DNA of 64,000 bases from Microbacterium mitrae (GCF_008017445.1 NZ_VRSW01000001.1:1240001-1304000); one strand, 5' to 3'. Shown: positions 9,371 to 18,077, counted from the first letter of the stretch. The notes: generated by a model not told the origin, from the sequence alone. Numbers and translations are program-made.

Positions 9371-10372
9371 TTAAAAGACGAAGCCCTCAGGGAATGGGTC
9401 GGTGTCGCTCAGCAGGTACTGGCCGAGCCCGGTGATCCAGGCCCGCCCGGTGATGGTGGGAATCACTGCCGGCGCCCCGCCGACCGTGGTCTCGGCGATG
9501 AGTCGCCCGGTGAATTCGGTGCCAATAAAGGACTCATTGACGAAGGGGGTATCAAGCGCCAGCTCTCCACGCGCATGCAGCTCTGCCATGCGGGCACTGG
9601 TTCCGGTGCCGCACGGCGAACGATCAAACCAGCCGGGGTAGATGGCCATGGCGTGGCGGGAGCGCACGGCGTCGGAACCAGGAGCGATGAATTCGACGTG
9701 GTGTACGTGATTGGTTCCGGCGATGAGCGGGTGCTGGGGCGGCGCCTGCTCGTTGATGGCGTTCATGATCGAAAGCCCCGCCGCCAGGATGTCTGCCTGC
9801 CGGGCGCGATCGAATGGCAGCCCCACCTCGTCGAGGTCAACGAGAGCGTAGAAGTTGCCGCCGAACGCCACCGAGTAGGTGATTTCGCCGATGCCCTCAA
9901 CGGTGATGCGGGCATCGAGCCGGTCGACAAAGCTCGGCACGTTTTCGATCGTGACCGAGACGGCTCGACCGTCTTCGACGGCAACGCGCGCTACGACGAG
10001 ACCGGCGGGTACATCCAAGCGAATCTCGGTGATTGGTTCCGTCACCTCCACCATGCCGGTCTCCACCAGCACCGTGGCCACGCCAATGGTTCCGTGCCCG
10101 CACATGGGCAAGAAGCCGGAGGCCTCGATAAACACCACACCCCAGTCGGCGTCATCACGCACGGGAGGCTGCAGCAGCGCGCCTGACATGGACGCGTGGC
10201 CGCGCGGCTCGTTCATCAGAAAGCCGCGCAGCCCGTCAAGGTGTTCCATCGCGTACAGTCGGCGGTCGTTCATCGTCGCACCGGGAATCACGCCAACGCC
10301 GCCGGTGACGACGCGCGTTGGCATTCCCTCGGTGTGCGAGTCGACCGCCTGAATGACGCGACGCGCTCTCAT
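9371..10372 (-). CDS. 4-hydroxyproline 2-epimerase (proline racemase family)
   Basis: A 333-aa proline-racemase-fold enzyme. Both catalytic cysteines are present: Cys91 in MCGHGTIG and Cys254 in SPCGTGTSA. Having both marks an epimerase/racemase rather than a 3-hydroxyproline dehydratase. Together with the flanking D-hydroxyproline dehydrogenase and deaminase genes this supports conversion of trans-4-hydroxy-L-proline to cis-4-hydroxy-D-proline. The start ATG overlaps the stop of the upstream deaminase gene by four bases. Confidence 0.94.
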   Translation of the reverse strand: MRARRVIQAVDSHTEGMPTRVVTGGVGVIPGATMNDRRLYAMEHLDGLRGFLMNEPRGHASMSGALLQPPVRDDADWGVVFIEASGFLPMCGHGTIGVATVLVETGMVEVTEPITEIRLDVPAGLVVARVAVEDGRAVSVTIENVPSFVDRLDARITVEGIGEITYSVAFGGNFYALVDLDEVGLPFDRARQADILAAGLSIMNAINEQAPPQHPLIAGTNHVHHVEFIAPGSDAVRSRHAMAIYPGWFDRSPCGTGTSARMAELHARGELALDTPFVNESFIGTEFTGRLIAETTVGGAPAVIPTITGRAWITGLGQYLLSDTDPFPEGFVF

Positions 10373-11304
10373 GCGCCGACGGCCTCGCGGCGTGCGGCAA
10401 GCGCGGCGAGCGCTCGCTCGGTGTCGGCGGTGACCTGCGCGTGCTGCTCAGCACTCAGCGGGCCGCGCGGCGGGCGGGTCGGGCCACCGTAGGAGTTGCC
10501 GCAAATGTCCATCGAGAGCTTGATCGCCTGCACAAATTCGGTGCGCGAGTCCCAGCGGAACACGGCGACCAGCTGCTCGTAGAGCGCCTTCGCCTGGTGC
10601 CACTCACCGTCGCGGCACAGGTTGTAGAGTTCAACGGCCTCGCGCGGGAAGGCGTTGGGGTAGCCGGCAAACCACCCAACGGCACCGTTGACCATGAGCT
10701 CAAACAGCACGTCATCGGCGCCGGCGATGACGTCGATATCGCAGAGCTCCTTGATTTCGTAAACCCGACGCACGTCGCCGGAGAACTCCTTGATGGCGAC
10801 CACCTCGGGAATTTCAGCCAGCTTTGCGACGAGCGCCGGAGTCAGATCAACCTTGGTGTCGAACGGGTTGTTGTAGGCCATGATGGGCAGACCGACCTTG
10901 GCCACCTCTGCGAAGTGCGCGATGACTTCTGACTCATTGGCGCGGTAGAGCGTCGGCGGCAGCAGCAGTACGCCGTCGGCGCCATCCTCCTTTGAGATTT
11001 CCGCCCACTTGCGCGCCTGGTGGCTACCGACGCCGTGCACGCCGGCGACGACGATACCGCGACCGTCAACGGCGTCGACAGCCACCTGGATGACCTTGCG
11101 GCGCTCGTCATCCGTTAGCGAGGAGTACTCGCCGAGCGAGCCGTTGGGGCCGACGCCGCGGCAGCCGTTGCTCATCAAGAAGTCGACGTGCTCGCCAAAC
11201 TTGTCATAGTCGACGGCAAGGCCTGCGGGTGCCGACGCGTCTTCTTTGAACGCGAGGGTGGTAGCGACAACAACGCCGCCGAGGTCCATGGTCTTTTCAG
11301 TCAT
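10369..11304 (-). CDS. DapA-family 1-pyrroline-4-hydroxy-2-carboxylate deaminase
   Basis: A 311-aa class I aldolase-fold protein of the DHDPS/NAL family. The Schiff-base Lys lies in VVAIKEFSGD near residue 170 and the partner Tyr in MAYNNPF near residue 140. The glyoxylate-type GVGPNGSLGEYSSL motif is near residue 55. In hydroxyproline pathways a DapA homologue deaminates and dehydrates pyrroline-4-hydroxy-2-carboxylate to 2-oxoglutarate semialdehyde. Placement between the epimerase and the dehydrogenase genes fixes this role better than the sequence alone, because DapA paralogues are hard to tell apart. Its start overlaps the end of the upstream dehydrogenase gene by 8 bases. Confidence 0.88.
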   Translation of the reverse strand: MTEKTMDLGGVVVATTLAFKEDASAPAGLAVDYDKFGEHVDFLMSNGCRGVGPNGSLGEYSSLTDDERRKVIQVAVDAVDGRGIVVAGVHGVGSHQARKWAEISKEDGADGVLLLPPTLYRANESEVIAHFAEVAKVGLPIMAYNNPFDTKVDLTPALVAKLAEIPEVVAIKEFSGDVRRVYEIKELCDIDVIAGADDVLFELMVNGAVGWFAGYPNAFPREAVELYNLCRDGEWHQAKALYEQLVAVFRWDSRTEFVQAIKLSMDICGNSYGGPTRPPRGPLSAEQHAQVTADTERALAALAARREAVGA

Positions 11305-12673
11305 TGCTGCTCTCTTTCAGTGTGGGTGTCAGTGCGGCCAGTTCGCCAATGCGAACCGACGCCAGAACGGGTCGACGGTCAATCCCTGACGGGGCGCCGG
11401 TGAGGTCTTCGATGCTGCGTCCGCAGGTGCGTCCCTGGCAGGGGCCAAGCCCGGCGCGCGTTGCCAGGCGCATGGCGCGAGCAGATACGGCGGAATACTC
11501 CGCGATCATGGCGCGTGTGGCTGCCTCGCAACGGCACACGATGGTGTCGTCGTCGAGCCATGCTGTCCAGCCGGGGCGGATGGCGTGGGTCGCCAGACGC
11601 GCGGCAAACGCGTGCATTCGGTTGCGGGTTGTCTGCGGTTTGCGCATGCGAGGGTCGGTGCTAGCGACTCCTGCGGCCGCCAGACCGGCCACTTCACCCT
11701 CGGCAAGGGCGGCATCGGCACCGCCGATTCCGGTGATCTCCCCCGCCGCGAATACACCCGCCGTGGTGGTGCGCTGGTCGTCGTCAACCAGCACGAAGCG
11801 GTCGGGGGTGATGTCGCATCCGAGTTGAATGGCGGCTTCAAGGCGCGGCGTGAAGCCGTGACCGAGCGCCACCGCATCACATTCGACGGTGCGCTCGGTG
11901 CCGGCAATCGGGCGCCAATTGCCGTCGATACGCTGCACGGTGGCCGCTTCGACGCTGCCGGAACCATGAATGCGTGTCACGGCGCTGCCGAGACGATATG
12001 GCACGCGGTTCTTGACGAGGGTGGCAGCGTACGAGCCCAGCTCCCCCGCCTTACCCATCGCTGCGACGAGCTCCCACGGCTTTCGTGCCCACCCGCCCAG
12101 AAGCGGGCGCAGCGCGGTCGCTTCGACGACCTCGGCGACGGAACCACCCAGTAGCGTGACGCTTTGGGCTACCGGCAGTAAGAATGGCCCGGCACCCGCG
12201 ACCACGGTTCGGCTGCCAAGCGCGACGCCGTCGCGCTTGGCGAGCGCCTGCACCGCACCGGCGGAGGTCACGCCCGGCAGCGTCCACCCCGGAACGGGGA
12301 GGACGCGGTCGTGCGCACCGGTGGCCAGCACAATGGCGTCGGCCTCCAGAGTTTCGCCTCGGCGATCGGCGCCATCGGCCGGCCCGGTCAACGTGTGCAC
12401 CCGCAGCGGGGCACCCGGCTCAAGTCGCCACACGCTGGTTGAAGACATGACCCGCACGGCGGTGCGCTCGTCGGCAAGCGCCGCGGTGAGCTCCGCAAAC
12501 CGGCCCCGCTGGTGCTGCAAGCGCTGATCGGTCAGCTGGGGATGGTTCCGCCAGAATTGCCCGCCAACGCGCTCGCCCTCATCCACCAACACGACGTCGG
12601 CGCGCGCCCGCGATGCGGCGACCGCCGCGGCAAGCCCAGCGGGGCCCGCGCCAACAACCACGATGCGCGTCAC
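11297..12673 (-). CDS. D-hydroxyproline dehydrogenase, alpha (FAD/BFD-like iron-sulfur) subunit
   Basis: A 458-aa flavoprotein with an N-terminal dinucleotide-binding motif (VVGAGPAGLAAAVAA) and a second nucleotide-binding stretch near residue 140-160. A C-terminal BFD-like domain has the cysteine set CRC followed by GPCQGRTCG. This matches the HcnB/opine-oxidase/hydroxyproline dehydrogenase alpha subunits. With the small [2Fe-2S] subunit and the DAO-like subunit encoded just upstream it forms the heteromeric dehydrogenase that oxidises cis-4-hydroxy-D-proline and passes electrons to an acceptor at the membrane. The start ATG overlaps the upstream stop (ATGA). Confidence 0.9.
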   Translation of the reverse strand: MTRIVVVGAGPAGLAAAVAASRARADVVLVDEGERVGGQFWRNHPQLTDQRLQHQRGRFAELTAALADERTAVRVMSSTSVWRLEPGAPLRVHTLTGPADGADRRGETLEADAIVLATGAHDRVLPVPGWTLPGVTSAGAVQALAKRDGVALGSRTVVAGAGPFLLPVAQSVTLLGGSVAEVVEATALRPLLGGWARKPWELVAAMGKAGELGSYAATLVKNRVPYRLGSAVTRIHGSGSVEAATVQRIDGNWRPIAGTERTVECDAVALGHGFTPRLEAAIQLGCDITPDRFVLVDDDQRTTTAGVFAAGEITGIGGADAALAEGEVAGLAAAGVASTDPRMRKPQTTRNRMHAFAARLATHAIRPGWTAWLDDDTIVCRCEAATRAMIAEYSAVSARAMRLATRAGLGPCQGRTCGRSIEDLTGAPSGIDRRPVLASVRIGELAALTPTLKESSND

Positions 12674-12915
12674 GAGCGCACCTCCCGCTCCACCACGTCA
12701 CCGTCGCAGGCGGTGCGCTGGCAGGCGCGAACACCCTCAACGCCATTGACCGTGACCACGCAGTCCTGGCAAATGCCGATGCCGCAGAAGATGCCGCGCT
12801 GCTCGCCCTGGCTCGTGCGCCACGTCTGATGCCCGTTGGCGAACAGCACACCACCGATGCTCTGGCCGTCGCGGCCGCTCAGGCTTTCGCCGTCAAACTC
12901 GATGCGAACACTCAC
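12670..12915 (-). CDS. D-hydroxyproline dehydrogenase, gamma ([2Fe-2S]) subunit
   Basis: An 81-aa protein of the HcnA-like small ferredoxin type. The cluster ligands are visible as FCGIGICQDC near residues 50-60 and RACQR about ten residues later. It supplies the plant-type [2Fe-2S] centre that links the flavins of the two larger subunits. It is flanked by them with four-base overlaps on both sides, so the three subunits should be made together. The length and Cys spacing fit the family. Confidence 0.9.
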   Translation of the reverse strand: MSVRIEFDGESLSGRDGQSIGGVLFANGHQTWRTSQGEQRGIFCGIGICQDCVVTVNGVEGVRACQRTACDGDVVEREVRS

Positions 12916-14078
12916 GCTGCCACCCCCTGCAGGCTGGCGCGGGCGGGCAAGAACGGTGCCGGATCCAACGGCGCCGCGGTGCCCAGGATGGCGTGCGAAA
13001 TGAGGGCGGCCGTGGTCGGCGCGAGGCCAATGCCCGCGCCCTCATGGCCTGCGGCGTGAAAGAGTCCGGCGATCTGCGCGTCTGGACCGATCGCGGGCAC
13101 GTGGTCGGGTGCGTACGGCCGAAAACCGAAGTAGGTGCGCAGCAGCATCGTGTCACGCAAGAACGGAAACAGGCGCGTCGCCTTGGCGGCAATTTCGGCG
13201 AGCGGAACCAGGGTGCCTGCTTCGGAGAAGCCTACGCGCTCGCGGCTGGAACCAATGAGCACGGTTCCGCCGGGAGTCGACTCCACGACAGTGGAAGTTT
13301 GCAGGCTCGCATCCCCCGAGCCAACGGCGCCGACATAATCGGCGTCGTAAACCTTGTGAAACACGCGCTGCGGCATGGGCGCGGTGACCAGAATGGTTCC
13401 GCGGCGCGGCCGGATGTCGAGCGCGGCGCCAAACAGGGCGGCGGCTTCGCCCGCCCACGGGCCCGCACAATTGACCACGGCGTCGGCCTCGATGCGGCTG
13501 TCGGTCGTTTGCACGCCACGAACGCGGGAGCCGTCGACTATGCCGCCAATCACCTCGGTCACGCGATAGTCGGCGCCGAGATAGCGCGCCCTGGCGAGCA
13601 TGGCTTGGGTGGCCAGGCTCGGCTGCACCTGCGCGTCGTCGGGATAGTGCACGCCGCAGGCGATGTCATCGGCCAGGTGCGGCTCTGCGGCGCGAAGGGC
13701 TGCGGCATCAAGCACCTCGGAGGTGATGCCGATGCCACGCTGGGCTGCGGCGAAGGTTTCGAGGGCTTCGGCGCCGCCGGCGAAAGCCACCACGATGCCA
13801 CCCTTCGCCTCGAACTCTGTGGCGGGTTGGCCCGCAACGCGGTCGGCGTCGAGGCGCTCGGCGAGAGCTCGCCAGGCGCGGTTGGCCTCAATGGCCAGCA
13901 GCGCTTCGGGGCCGGGAGCCTTGTCAGACACGAGGATATTGCCCTCACAGCGACTGGAGGTTTCGCCAGCCACGCCAACGCGGTCGAGCACGATCACCTC
14001 GGCGCCCGCCTCGGCGAGCTCAAGCGCGCATGCCGCGCCGATCGCGCCTGCGCCGATAATGACTATCCGCATGTCCAC
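12912..14078 (-). CDS. D-hydroxyproline dehydrogenase, beta (DAO-like FAD) subunit
   Basis: A 388-aa FAD-dependent oxidoreductase of the D-amino-acid oxidase (DAO) family. It opens with RIVIIGAGAIGAACALELA, the Rossmann FAD-binding motif, and ends with the GHEGAGIGLAPTTAALI segment common to HcnC/sarcosine-oxidase-like subunits. It is the first gene of the hydroxyproline catabolic operon. The gap of 64 bases to the GntR gene contains repeated TGTGACA motifs. An ATG two codons downstream (14072) is an alternative start. It is predicted to carry the substrate-oxidising site. Confidence 0.9.
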   Translation of the reverse strand: MDMRIVIIGAGAIGAACALELAEAGAEVIVLDRVGVAGETSSRCEGNILVSDKAPGPEALLAIEANRAWRALAERLDADRVAGQPATEFEAKGGIVVAFAGGAEALETFAAAQRGIGITSEVLDAAALRAAEPHLADDIACGVHYPDDAQVQPSLATQAMLARARYLGADYRVTEVIGGIVDGSRVRGVQTTDSRIEADAVVNCAGPWAGEAAALFGAALDIRPRRGTILVTAPMPQRVFHKVYDADYVGAVGSGDASLQTSTVVESTPGGTVLIGSSRERVGFSEAGTLVPLAEIAAKATRLFPFLRDTMLLRTYFGFRPYAPDHVPAIGPDAQIAGLFHAAGHEGAGIGLAPTTAALISHAILGTAAPLDPAPFLPARASLQGVAA

Positions 14079-14089
14079 CCTTCTCCGCG

Positions 14090-14107
14090 TGTGACATGTG
14101 ACATATT
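14090..14107. promoter_or_regulatory. candidate GntR operator before the hydroxyproline operon
   Basis: TGTGACATGTGACA carries two direct TGTGACA copies, and the embedded ATGTGACAT is itself an inverted repeat with one central base. It lies 12 bases upstream of the first catabolic gene, between that gene and gntR. The half-sites match those of the palindromes before gntR and before the transporter operon. Confidence 0.55.
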
Positions 14108-14142
14108 ACCCAATGCCGTGCGGAAAAGCCAGCCACTCGTGG

Positions 14143-14808
14143 CTAGTCTTCGTCGCGACCGCTCCACACGCCGCCGATGTGACGAATATGGCGGCGCATG
14201 AGGGCCTCGGCGGCCACGCCGTCGCCCGCAACGAGCAGATCAACCAGCTCTGCGTGTTCCATGGAGGTCTGCACCAGCGTCTCAGCCTCAACCAGATGTG
14301 CGAGCCCGACCAGGCGGGTCTGCTGTCGCAGTTCGGCAACGACTTCGAGCAGCTTGCGGTTGCCGGTCACCTCAAGAACGCGCAGGTGAAACGCGGTGTC
14401 GGCGGCGAGGTACTCGGCAAAACGCTTCTCGACGGCGGCCTGCACGATATTGCCGGCGAGTTCGCGAAGCGCGACCACGACGTCATCGGTGAGCGCGCCT
14501 GCCACGTCGCGCATGGGCGGCGCCTCCAGCAGGGTACGTACCGCAACAAGTTCGCGAAGTTCATCTTCGGTCACATCGGTGACAACAAAGCCGCGGTTGC
14601 GCAGCGGGCTCAGAAACCCCCGCCTGGCGAGGTTGAGCATGGCCTCACGCACCGGCGTCGCGCTGACACCAAATTCGGTTGCCAGAGTCGGAACCGTCAG
14701 CACCTGCCCGGGAGGAATCTCGCCCGACACAATGCGCGCCGAGAGTTGACTTTCTACCTGTTCGCGCAGGCTCTCCGCCGGCGCAATCACGGTCGCGAAA
14801 CCACTCAC
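14143..14808 (-). CDS. GntR family regulator, FCD subfamily
   Basis: A 221-aa regulator. The N-terminal winged helix (about residues 10-75) contains VPTLATEFGVSATPVREAML, the GntR recognition-helix pattern. The C-terminal all-helical FCD domain carries the Asp/His residues (including DTAFHLRVLE and later HAELVDLL) that bind metal and an acid ligand. It heads the hydroxyproline catabolic operon in the same direction, so it is the obvious regulator of that pathway. Palindromes with ATGTG/ACAT arms lie upstream of this gene and of both operons, suggesting autoregulation and control of transport and catabolism together. The ligand is not known from the sequence. Confidence 0.92.
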   Translation of the reverse strand: MSGFATVIAPAESLREQVESQLSARIVSGEIPPGQVLTVPTLATEFGVSATPVREAMLNLARRGFLSPLRNRGFVVTDVTEDELRELVAVRTLLEAPPMRDVAGALTDDVVVALRELAGNIVQAAVEKRFAEYLAADTAFHLRVLEVTGNRKLLEVVAELRQQTRLVGLAHLVEAETLVQTSMEHAELVDLLVAGDGVAAEALMRRHIRHIGGVWSGRDED

Positions 14809-14831
14809 CGCTCGCTCCTCGCTTCACACGT

Positions 14832-14844
14832 CATGTGCCACATG
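14832..14844. promoter_or_regulatory. palindrome upstream of gntR (candidate operator 1)
   Basis: CATGTGCCACATG is a perfect 6+1+6 inverted repeat, 23 bases upstream of the gntR start. It shares the ATGTG/CACAT arms seen at 7808 and 14090. Confidence 0.55.
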
Positions 14845-14889
14845 CTATCCCCATACCTCGCCGCTGGGCAGAAGCGCTGTGTCGTGGTC

Positions 14890-14903
14890 ATGCCACCTGG
14901 CAT
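14890..14903. promoter_or_regulatory. palindrome upstream of gntR (candidate operator 2)
   Basis: ATGCCACCTGGCAT is a perfect 6+2+6 inverted repeat about 80 bases upstream of gntR and just beyond the end of the neighbouring pseudogene. The arms differ from site 1 (ATGCCA instead of CATGTG), so it may be a second binding site or part of a terminator. Confidence 0.35.
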
Positions 14904-14924
14904 GGTGCCACAGCTCGAGCGACC

Positions 14925-15585
14925 CTAGCGGCGCCAAAAGGTCAGGTGGGTGACGCCGCTGGGAGATGAGACCGACTCGACGTTGAAGCGTTCTTCGATT
15001 CCCTCAAGGCCGTCCCACAACCGCTCGCCCCGACCGAGGATGATCGGAACCACGGCAAGGTGCATTTCGTCGATGAGGTCGGCCTGTAAAAACTCGCGGA
15101 TCGTCTGCACGCCGCCGCCGATGCGCACGTCGAGCCCGCCGGCGAGGGTGCGGGCCTGTTCGAGTCGACGGCGGGGCTGGCGTCGACGAAGTAGAAGGTG
15201 TTGCCGCCTGCCATCACGAGTGGCGCGCGCGGGTGGCGGGTCAGTACGATGACCGGGGTATGAAATGGCGGGTCTTCGCCCCACCAGCCGCGCCAGTCTT
15301 CATTCGGCCATGGTTCCGATTTTGGTGCGAACTTGTGGCGCCCCATGATCTCGGCCCAATGCCTGCACCCCACCGGCTTGCGAACACCTCGTCGATACCC
15401 GCGGAGCCTGCGGCCGCCTCGGCGGTGCCGGAACCATGCATGTTGGTCTGCTGCGTGCGGGTGGGGAAAGACCACTGCACGAGGCGCATGCCGGCGTGCC
15501 CGAAGGGTGCGTCAAGGCGTTGATCGTCGCCGACGCCGAAGCCGTCAAGCGAAATGGAGAAGTTGTGAACGCGCACGCGTGACAT
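14925..15585 (-). pseudogene. RibD C-terminal/dihydrofolate-reductase-like protein, two frameshifts
   Basis: Three consecutive minus-strand frames together give one RibD_C-domain protein. The first part runs from 15585 (MSRVRVHNFSISLDGF) to GAGIG. It continues in the next frame with AEIMGRHKFAPKSEPW and PPFHTPVIVLTRHPR up to FYFVDASPA. A third frame then gives LEQARTLAGGLDVRIGGGV and ends LTFWRR. Both junctions look like loss of one base: near 15355 in a run of G, and near 15165. This family is a reductase-like fold of mostly unknown substrate, about 210 aa long, which matches the sum here. Either the gene is dead or the assembly has two indels. Confidence 0.8.
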
Positions 15586-15663
15586 GAGAACTCCTGACTG
15601 TGTGCCGTGCGTTGAGACTAGTCACCCGCCGCCGGGTACGAAAGGGGTTGGTAGCGCGGATCG

Positions 15664-16989
15664 TTACATGGTGGGCGGTACGCCGTCGTCGGGCTCGGTG
15701 ACAACGGCGCGGCGCCGAACCTTTTGCGACACCAGCTCGCGGCGAATCGTGATCGAGAGCACGGCCGCGATCACACACAGTGCTGCACCGCCCCACCACG
15801 CGTAGGTGTAGGTGCCGAAATTGTCACGAATGACGCCCGCGCCCAGCGCCGCCAGGGCCGCGCCAATCTGATGGGAGGCGAACACCCAACCGAACACAAT
15901 GGTTCCGCGGTCTCCGAATATTTCGCGGCACAGCGCGGCCGTCGGCGGCACCGTCGCGACCCAGTCGAGGCCGTAGATCACGATGAACAGGATCATGCTG
16001 GGGTGCACGGTGTCGGCGAGCAGCCACGGCAGTAGCAACAGCCCCGCGCCACGGAACGCGTAGTACGCGACGAGCAGTTTGCGCGGGTCGAATTTGTCGG
16101 TCAGCCAGCCGGAGGCGATGGTTCCGGCGATGTCGAAAATGCCGACGACGGCGAGGAGGCCTGCGGCGGTGGTTGTCGGCATGCCGTGGTCGTGGGCGGA
16201 GGGGATGAAGTGGATGCCGATCAGCCCGTTGGTGGTGGCGCCGCAGATGGCGAAAGCGATGGCGAGAGCCCAAAACGCCTTGTGTTTGGCAGCGAACGTG
16301 AGCCCCTCGATGGCTCGGCGGGCGGCTCCTCCTGCGGTGCGCGCGGGCGAGGTGTAAGTTTCGGGGTCGGCACCATAGGGCAGCACGCCGCGCTCTTCTG
16401 GGTAGTCCCGCACCACGAACCAGACGATCGGAACCGCAATGAGGGCTGCCGCCGCAATCACCAGTGACGCTTGGCGCCAGCCGCCCGACTCGGCGAGCGC
16501 TGCGACCGGCGGCAAGAAGATAAGTTGCCCGGTGGCCGCGCCCGCGGTGAGCACGCCCATCACGAGCCCGTTGCGGCGCACAAACCAACGGTTGGCGATG
16601 GTCGCCGCGAAGACGAGCGCCATCGAGCCGGTGCCGAGCCCGATCAGCACACCCCAAAACACGAGCAGTTGCCACGATGCCGTCATCAGCACGCTGCCGC
16701 CCGCGCCGAGCGCGACGAGGGTGAGAGCGGTCGCGACGATCTGGCGAATGCCGAAGCGATCCATGAGCGCGGCGGCGAATGGCGCGGTCAGGCCGTAGAG
16801 CAGCAGGTTGATGCTGACGGCGAGCGACATGACGCTGGTTGACCAGCCGAATTCCTCATGCAGCGGAACCATGAGTGCGCCGGGTGCGGCGCGAAAGCCT
16901 GCGGCGGCGAGCAACGCGACAAAGGTGACGGCGGCCACCCACCATGCCGGGTGCACCCGCCTGCGCGTTGTCTGCTGGGGCGGTTCCAT
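15664..16989 (-). CDS. MFS transporter
   Basis: A 441-aa major facilitator protein with about twelve predicted transmembrane helices. The first loop carries APFAAALMDRFGIR, the MFS motif between helices 2 and 3, and the second half has ASGWLTDKFDPRKLL at the equivalent position. The sequence resembles the oxalate/formate-antiporter and monocarboxylate-like branch. The gene is divergent from the HxlR regulator, separated by 62 bases, so that regulator may control it. The substrate cannot be told. Confidence 0.88.
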   Translation of the reverse strand: MEPPQQTTRRRVHPAWWVAAVTFVALLAAAGFRAAPGALMVPLHEEFGWSTSVMSLAVSINLLLYGLTAPFAAALMDRFGIRQIVATALTLVALGAGGSVLMTASWQLLVFWGVLIGLGTGSMALVFAATIANRWFVRRNGLVMGVLTAGAATGQLIFLPPVAALAESGGWRQASLVIAAAALIAVPIVWFVVRDYPEERGVLPYGADPETYTSPARTAGGAARRAIEGLTFAAKHKAFWALAIAFAICGATTNGLIGIHFIPSAHDHGMPTTTAAGLLAVVGIFDIAGTIASGWLTDKFDPRKLLVAYYAFRGAGLLLLPWLLADTVHPSMILFIVIYGLDWVATVPPTAALCREIFGDRGTIVFGWVFASHQIGAALAALGAGVIRDNFGTYTYAWWGGAALCVIAAVLSITIRRELVSQKVRRRAVVTEPDDGVPPTM

Positions 16990-17051
16990 GGTTCCACTTT
17001 CTTTAACGAAGTTTTAGAATGCTTTGAAAGCACACCAGGGAGGAAATGGGT

Positions 17052-17549
17052 ATGGCTCTTCGATCGGACTGGTCTGGCGAACTCTGCCCGATTCGGCGTT
17101 CGCTCGACGTGTTGGGCGACCCGTGGGTACTGCTGATCGTGCGCGATGTGCTGCATGGGCCGCGTCGATTCGACACGCTGCGAGAGAATCTCGGCATTTC
17201 TGAGGCGGTTTTGAGCCGGCGGCTCGCGAGCATGATCGAGGCCGGGCTGCTCGAACGCGTTGAACAGCCGAGCGAATCTGGTGGGGCGCTTCGCGGCTAC
17301 GGCGCGACCGAGGCCGCCGTGGAGTTGTTGCCCGCGTTGCAACATTTGGCGGCGTGGGGCGAGCGCCACACCCCGCTGCCCGAAGGCGGCGCGCACATGG
17401 CGCTGATTCACCTCGGATGCGGTGGCGAAACCGAGTCGGCCGAGCAGTGCACGGCGTGCGGCGCTCGATTATCGGCCGAAGAACTGGTGTGGGACCGCCC
17501 ATGGCGCGAAGTGAGCCCGCCGTTTGCGCCGAGCGGAACCATCAGCTGA
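17052..17549 (+). CDS. HxlR family transcriptional regulator
   Basis: A 165-aa regulator with an N-terminal HxlR winged helix. CPIRRSLDVLGDPWVLLIVRD is followed by RRFDTLRENLGISEAVLSRRL and GLLERV, the canonical family text. The first Cys, in ELCPI, is the conserved redox-sensing position. The C-terminal extension has a CGGETESAEQCTACG cluster that could bind zinc. The ATG at 17052 is preferred because GGAGG lies 8 bases upstream; the ATG at 17046 is too close. It is divergent from the MFS gene. Confidence 0.9.
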   Translation: MALRSDWSGELCPIRRSLDVLGDPWVLLIVRDVLHGPRRFDTLRENLGISEAVLSRRLASMIEAGLLERVEQPSESGGALRGYGATEAAVELLPALQHLAAWGERHTPLPEGGAHMALIHLGCGGETESAEQCTACGARLSAEELVWDRPWREVSPPFAPSGTIS

Positions 17550-17561
17550 GTTTGCTGGGGG

Positions 17562-17668
17562 GTTCGCGTTGCGTGCGCGGGTGGGTTGCGTGGTCGCGTG
17601 GTTTTGCGTGGTTGGTTGTCGCTCGTGGTTTCGCGCGCGCGGTTTCGCGTGGTTTCGCGTGGTTGGGC
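17562..17668. repeat. low-complexity GCGTGGTT-type repeats
   Basis: Between the regulator and the SnoaL-like gene the plus strand reads as irregular repeats of GCGTGGTT and GGTTTCGCGTGGTT (at least eight partial copies). No open frame with coding character is present. Confidence 0.6.
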
Positions 17669-17698
17669 AATGTCGGAGCCGCCATCTAGCCTCATCAT

Positions 17699-18073
17699 AT
17701 GGATGCTGGCACCGCGCTGCGCGAACTCATGACGGCCATCAACGAACATCGTTGGGAAGATCTGGCGCAATACCTGCACGATGACTTTGTGTGCCATCTG
17801 GTGCACACCGGTGAGTCATTCAGCCGAGACGAGTGGATCGCCTTCAATGCCGACTACCCCGACTTTGACACCCTCACCATTGAAGAGCTCGTCGCCGCCG
17901 ACATGCACGCCGCCTGCCGTTCGTTTGTCTCAAATGTCGGCAGCAACGGTGCGCCGCAGTTCGCGTGCGCCAGTTTTGCCCGCATGACCGACGGGCGCAT
18001 CTCCAGCCTCACCGAGGTGTGGACAGACCTCGACCAGCAGGCCCCAGAAGGCACCCGACCGCCAACCTCCTGA
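17699..18073 (+). CDS. SnoaL-like (NTF2-fold) protein
   Basis: A 124-aa protein with the cone-shaped NTF2-like pattern: ALRELMTAINEHRWEDLAQYLHDDFVCHL, then the middle FSRDEWIAFN, and a C-terminal strand pair ending in LTEVWTDLD. Members act as small isomerases, hydrolases or ligand-binding proteins, and the function here is not known. A TAGCCT hexamer ends 6 bases before the ATG with no Shine-Dalgarno, so the transcript is likely leaderless. It stands alone between a repeat and a convergent small membrane protein gene. Confidence 0.8.
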   Translation: MDAGTALRELMTAINEHRWEDLAQYLHDDFVCHLVHTGESFSRDEWIAFNADYPDFDTLTIEELVAADMHAACRSFVSNVGSNGAPQFACASFARMTDGRISSLTEVWTDLDQQAPEGTRPPTS

Positions 18074-18077
18074 CGAT

